Shown here piece after piece: positions 7,309 to 8,915 of a stretch of 8,915 nucleotides of DNA (its first letter is position 1; the number at the start of each line of letters is the position of its first letter). The notes beneath the pieces were generated by a model. It searched no databases. It saw nothing but the letters and a program-made list of their open reading frames with translations, and was not told the DNA's origin. A program made the translations under genes and the position numbers. Source of the stretch: Gammaproteobacteria bacterium UBA6173 (GTDB taxonomy: Bacteria > Pseudomonadota > Gammaproteobacteria > Pseudomonadales > Pseudohongiellaceae); NCBI GenBank assembly GCA_002422225.1, contig DITX01000009.1, positions 1 through 8,915 on the forward strand, read 5' to 3'.

Positions 7309-7764
7309 TTGTATGTGGACACAAAGGCGGATGAGATCGAGGCAACCGGCGTTTTCACTCATGTCCTGCATCAACTGGACAACGCCGCAGAGTCACAACT
7401 CGCGCAACTGATTGTTGAGTACGCAGACAAGTTTTACGACCATGACATTAATTTGTGCATCCAGAGAATGTGCACAGCCTATGAAACAGGTTTACAGACT
7501 ATGGACCCGGAACGGAGTGCCACCCTTGCGCTGCAGCATCTGGAAACCGGGGAACAACTTCGCGCGCGAAGAAGCGCAATTGCTGACCAATTTATTGCTG
7601 CTGTCGCAGTGGATATTGGCGCTACCTATGCCGAGATGGTTGTAAGTGAAGCAGAATTAGGGGCAGACAAGGTAGCTGCATACTCCATCACCACCACCCG
7701 CGATTGGTTAGAGGCACATGATCTGAACAAAATTGGCTACATGAAAAACGCCTGTGGTATTTAA
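7309..7764 (+). CDS. Hypothetical protein, probably 5'-truncated or with a wrong start
   Basis: The product is not recognised. The frame is open from 7168 (after TGA 7165-7167) to the stop at 7762-7764, but contains no ATG or GTG before the TTG at 7309, and that TTG has no Shine-Dalgarno. From 7309 it encodes 151 soluble, largely helical, acidic residues with no signal peptide or membrane segment. Composition looks like genuine coding sequence: segments such as LDNAAESQLAQLIVEYADKF (24-43), ERSATLALQHLETGEQLRAR and AVAVDIGATYAEMVVSEAEL read as amphipathic helices. Just before and across the TTG the frame reads LHLNHVWLYVDTKADEIEA, which faintly resembles the first strand and helix of a VOC/glyoxalase-fold protein; the rest does not follow that family. 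A gene that lost its 5' end, or a mosaic, is likely. It stands alone, followed by two inverted repeats. Confidence 0.45.
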   Translation: MYVDTKADEIEATGVFTHVLHQLDNAAESQLAQLIVEYADKFYDHDINLCIQRMCTAYETGLQTMDPERSATLALQHLETGEQLRARRSAIADQFIAAVAVDIGATYAEMVVSEAELGADKVAAYSITTTRDWLEAHDLNKIGYMKNACGI

Positions 7765-7769
7765 CCACA
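7753..7769 (+). repeat. Inverted repeat spanning a stop codon
   Basis: TGTGGT (7753-7758) and ACCACA (7764-7769) are perfectly complementary around ATTTA, and the TAA stop (7762-7764) of the orphan frame falls in the loop and arm. Together with the GC-rich hairpin beginning 7 bases later it makes a tandem structure at the gene end, possibly stabilising or terminating the transcript. Confidence 0.5.
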
Positions 7770-7775
7770 ACCCAA

Positions 7776-7799
7776 AGCTGGCACCCGGGTGCGGCAGCT
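7776..7799 (+). terminator. GC-rich hairpin after the orphan frame
   Basis: GCACCCGGGTGC (7781-7792) is a perfect 12-bp palindrome. It is flanked by AGCTG (7776-7780) and CAGCT (7795-7799), which extend the stem by 5 bp after a two-base GG bulge. The fold should be very stable. No T-run follows, so it is not a textbook intrinsic terminator; transcript end protection, a rho-related structure or a protein-binding palindrome are alternatives. Confidence 0.4.
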
Positions 7800-7839
7800 G
7801 TGCCGTGAAGTTGGGACAGAACCCGATTCAGAATTCAGC

Positions 7840-7859
7840 GTTGCAAACTGTGCTGCAAC
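7840..7859 (+). repeat. Short inverted repeat in the intergenic zone
   Basis: GTTGCA (7840-7845) and TGCAAC (7854-7859) form perfect 6-bp arms around 8 bases. This is one of four palindromic sequences between 7840 and 7990, upstream of the antitoxin gene. Its role is unknown. Confidence 0.35.
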
Positions 7860-7914
7860 AGGCAGCGGCGTTGTCTATAGTGAAGTTAGACGTCATTCAC
7901 AAAGGAGTATCGCC

Positions 7915-8052
7915 ATGAACGCTATACTCAGTACTGACACTATGTTTCTTGACGGCAGCTTTAAACAGGTGCTATTAAGAGACCTGTTTAGAAGGAGAGC
8001 ATCAACATGCAAGCAAAATTCTCTGAGGATGTTATTCCTCTATCTGATCTGA
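7915..8052 (+). CDS. Small SD-preceded ORF overlapping the antitoxin start (leader peptide or relic)
   Basis: AAGGAG (7902-7907) sits 7 bases before ATG 7915, an excellent ribosome binding site, and opens a 45-codon frame. The product begins MNAILSTDTMFLDGSF and becomes basic (DLFRRRAST) and then hydrophobic at its end (RMLFLYLI). No family is recognised. The frame runs through the inverted repeat at 7962-7990 and the antitoxin Shine-Dalgarno, and ends 46 bases inside the antitoxin gene in another frame. It may be a leader whose translation affects antitoxin initiation, or the beginning of a gene cut off when the toxin-antitoxin module arrived. A predicted antitoxin promoter lies downstream of its start codon, so it would need an upstream promoter. 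TATAGT at 7876-7881 is a possible -10 but lacks a good -35. Confidence 0.35.
   Translation: MNAILSTDTMFLDGSFKQVLLRDLFRRRASTCKQNSLRMLFLYLI
7949..7978 (+). promoter_or_regulatory. Predicted promoter of the toxin-antitoxin operon
   Basis: TTGACG (7949-7954; one mismatch to TTGACA) is followed after 18 bases by TATTAA (7973-7978). A start near 7985 would give a leader of about 20 bases containing the antitoxin Shine-Dalgarno. The -10 hexamer falls in the centre of a perfect inverted repeat, which supports a repressible promoter. Confidence 0.5.
7962..7990 (+). promoter_or_regulatory. Probable operator: perfect 9-bp inverted repeat over the -10 box
   Basis: TAAACAGGT (7962-7970) and ACCTGTTTA (7982-7990) are perfectly complementary, separated by 11 bases that contain the predicted -10 (TATTAA). 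The palindrome ends directly before the antitoxin Shine-Dalgarno (7992-7997). Phd/YefM-type antitoxins commonly repress their own operon by binding such palindromes, with the toxin as co-repressor. The placement suits that model; binding itself is inferred. The same arms could also form an RNA hairpin if transcribed from further upstream. Confidence 0.6.
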
Positions 8053-8276
8053 AGGTCAATCCTGGCAAGGTCGTTGGGCGTACAAATGAAACACATCGAC
8101 CTATACTCCTAACGAGTCGTGGTCGCGGGGTTGCTGTGGTGCTAGGTCTTGAAGATTATGAAAAATCCACTGAAGAATTGCGGTTCGTGAAGGCCGTAGC
8201 TCAAGGTCTTGCGGATATCCGAGAGGGCAATACCGTCACATTGGACGAAGCCAAGAAAATACTGGGTATCGCGTGA
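8007..8276 (+). CDS. Type II antitoxin, Phd/YefM family
   Basis: This 89-residue protein matches the Phd/YefM antitoxin pattern. The N-terminal DNA-binding and dimerisation part reads FSEDVIPLSDLKVNPGKVV (5-23), then HRPILLTSRGRGVAVVLGLEDYE (30-52), where RPILLTSRGRGVAVV is the hallmark strand pair of the fold. The C-terminal part (about 55-89, AVAQGLADIREGNTVTLDEA) is the charged, probably flexible segment that wraps and inhibits the toxin. AAGGAG (7992-7997) lies 9 bases before ATG 8007, a strong ribosome binding site that helps keep antitoxin in excess. It is the first gene of a two-gene operon and its TGA stop touches the toxin GTG. It probably represses its own promoter through the palindrome at 7962-7990. 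Confidence 0.92.
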   Translation: MQAKFSEDVIPLSDLKVNPGKVVGRTNETHRPILLTSRGRGVAVVLGLEDYEKSTEELRFVKAVAQGLADIREGNTVTLDEAKKILGIA

Positions 8277-8561
8277 GTGAAGCTTATTATTGCGCGGTCT
8301 GCGCTAAACGATCTTCAGAGTATTCAGACTTATTACTTGGAGCAGGGAGTCCCTGAAGTCGGTCAGCAAATTGTAAGTGCCATACTGGGAAAGGCACAAA
8401 GGCTGATTGACCACCCTGATTCGGGTAGGAAAGTTCCGGAGTTTGATCAAGAGCAAATCCGTGAAGTTATCCATCCACCCTTTCGTATTGTGTACATGCG
8501 GCATACTTCTGTAGTCAATCTGGTACGAGTTTGGCGTAGTGAAAGACTACTTCAGCTATGA
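8277..8561 (+). CDS. Type II toxin, RelE/ParE family
   Basis: This 94-residue protein has the RelE/ParE fold signature. It starts MKLIIARSALNDLQSIQTYY (1-20), continues with a long helix to about 45, then DHPDSGRKVPEF (46-56), IREVIHPPFRIVYM (61-74) and the C-terminal VRVWRSERLLQL (83-94). The order GR.VPE, then RE..H.PFRIVY, then V.R..R is typical of the ParE/RelE superfamily. Whether it poisons gyrase (ParE-like) or cleaves mRNA on the ribosome (RelE-like) cannot be decided from sequence. The start is GTG 8277, directly after the antitoxin TGA (8274-8276), so translation is probably coupled and kept below that of the antitoxin. Another GTG, at 8273, is out of frame with this gene. Length is normal and the gene looks intact. 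Confidence 0.9.
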   Translation: MKLIIARSALNDLQSIQTYYLEQGVPEVGQQIVSAILGKAQRLIDHPDSGRKVPEFDQEQIREVIHPPFRIVYMRHTSVVNLVRVWRSERLLQL

Positions 8562-8658
8562 GCCGCACCTTATCTCAACGTTCACAATCAAAAATGTGAC
8601 CCAAAGCACAAATCCAAGCAGCGCACGATAAACCGAGACACTTTTTTTGGTTTTTTAA

Positions 8659-8668
8659 AGAACGTTCT
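8659..8668 (+). repeat. Perfect 10-bp palindrome upstream of the hydrolase gene
   Basis: AGAACGTTCT reads the same on both strands. It lies in the 207-base AT-rich gap between the toxin and DUF2235 genes, just after two T-runs (8642-8656). It may be a regulator site; no regulator can be named from it. Confidence 0.3.
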
Positions 8669-8707
8669 GCTATCAGGTTTAAACAGGGTGGTAAAAAAAC
8701 AGTCATG

Positions 8708-8736
8708 TTGAAAGTCGTTCTTACAAACAATAAAAC
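8708..8736 (+). promoter_or_regulatory. Predicted sigma70-like promoter of the DUF2235 gene
   Basis: TTGAAA (8708-8713) and TAAAAC (8731-8736) are 17 bases apart. A transcript would begin near 8743 with a leader of about 26 bases. The rest of the gap (8562-8707) is AT-rich, with T-runs and short palindromes but no coding sequence or convincing hairpin terminator. Confidence 0.4.
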
Positions 8737-8768
8737 TGTAAAGCCGCCTCACCTACAGCGGAGGCTAC

Positions 8769-8915
8769 ATGACAAAACAACGATTGATTCTCCTGTTCGA
8801 CGGAACCTGGAACGATCCAGAAGACCAGACAAATGTTTTTCGTCTCGCTGGGCACATCCGTGAATATGATGACAATATCAGGCAAAGATTTTTGGGTCTT
8901 CAGGAAAATTTGTGG
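8769..8915 (+). CDS. DUF2235 (Tle1-like alpha/beta hydrolase) protein, N-terminal part only
   Basis: Only the first 49 codons are present; the gene continues past the window edge. The start MTKQRLILLFDGTWNDPED, with FDGTWN at residues 10-15 and TNVFRL at 21-26, is the hallmark opening of the DUF2235 family (strand, then D-G-T-W-N, then T-N-V). The family is an alpha/beta-hydrolase fold that includes the type VI secretion phospholipase effectors Tle1, but also many proteins of unknown role. The nucleophile motif GxSxG expected further on lies outside the window. GGAGG (8760-8764) precedes ATG 8769 by 4 bases, a strong but closely spaced ribosome binding site. The bases just upstream can pair with it (GCCTC 8746-8750 with GAGGC 8761-8765). 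Whether this is an effector cannot be judged without the downstream genes. Confidence 0.85.
   Translation, partial: MTKQRLILLFDGTWNDPEDQTNVFRLAGHIREYDDNIRQRFLGLQENLW

Noticed and set aside
7759..7891. Integron attC-like layout: ATTTAAC (RYYYAAC) at 7759-7765 and GTTAGAC (GTTRRRY) at 7885-7891, 133 bases apart, near a toxin-antitoxin pair.
   Set aside because: The core consensus is short and degenerate, and the inner arms do not pair as attC L boxes should: only ACAAC/GTTGT, with very unequal spacing. The neighbouring genes lack matching sites. A covariance search for attC would decide.
7789..7914. Extension of the small ORF upstream to GTG 7789.
   Set aside because: The GTG lies inside a stable hairpin with no ribosome binding site, whereas ATG 7915 has a near-perfect one; the extra 42 residues show no family resemblance.
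8642..8656. T-runs after the toxin gene as an intrinsic terminator.
   Set aside because: No GC-rich hairpin precedes either T-run, so the structural half of a terminator is missing.
1..8915. CRISPR array, tRNA or rRNA genes, and replication origin.
   Set aside because: No regularly spaced direct repeats, cloverleaf-like segment, rRNA sequence or iteron cluster was found in reading through the window.

Overview
The window (about 8.9 kb, moderate GC, all convincing genes on the + strand) looks like an accessory region of a proteobacterial chromosome, most likely a gammaproteobacterium. This rests on the types of genes, the Shine-Dalgarno and sigma70-like signals and the codon use. No rRNA, tRNA or housekeeping gene is present to fix the taxon.

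Layout: (1) 58-5262, a very large single-chain DNA-processing enzyme with an N-terminal DEDD (DnaQ-like) exonuclease fold, a Cys/His cluster, a complete RecQ-type SF2 helicase, a winged-helix/linker region, a complete UvrD/Rep-type SF1 helicase and a small C-terminal domain. (2) 5450-5845, a 131-residue four-helix membrane protein of a family often mislabelled phosphopantetheine adenylyltransferase, behind a sigma70-like promoter and an unusually C/A-rich, G-poor leader. (3) 5846-6084, a non-coding stretch with possible relics of mobile DNA (an integrase-like tail and an IS-end-like segment). (4) 6085-7092, a RhuM-Fic/Doc fusion whose Fic motif carries the Doc-type N-K-R. (5) 7093-7764, an orphan reading frame without a good start, ending in two strong inverted repeats. 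(6) 7765-8006, a regulatory zone with several palindromes, a small SD-preceded ORF, and a promoter whose -10 lies inside a perfect 9-bp inverted repeat. (7) 8007-8561, a compact Phd/YefM-type antitoxin and RelE/ParE-type toxin operon. (8) 8562-8915, an AT-rich promoter region and the first 49 codons of a DUF2235 (Tle1-like alpha/beta hydrolase) gene that runs off the window.

The genes do not form one operon. Gaps of roughly 190-240 bp with separate signals divide them. What they share is an accessory flavour: a nuclease/helicase giant, a Fic/Doc-type effector, a toxin-antitoxin pair and a hydrolase family that includes secreted effectors. This fits a genomic island or defence-type neighbourhood. 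The most promising candidate for an under-described system is the exonuclease-RecQ-UvrD protein, which combines in one chain activities normally supplied by separate repair or defence proteins. A defence role is inference only.
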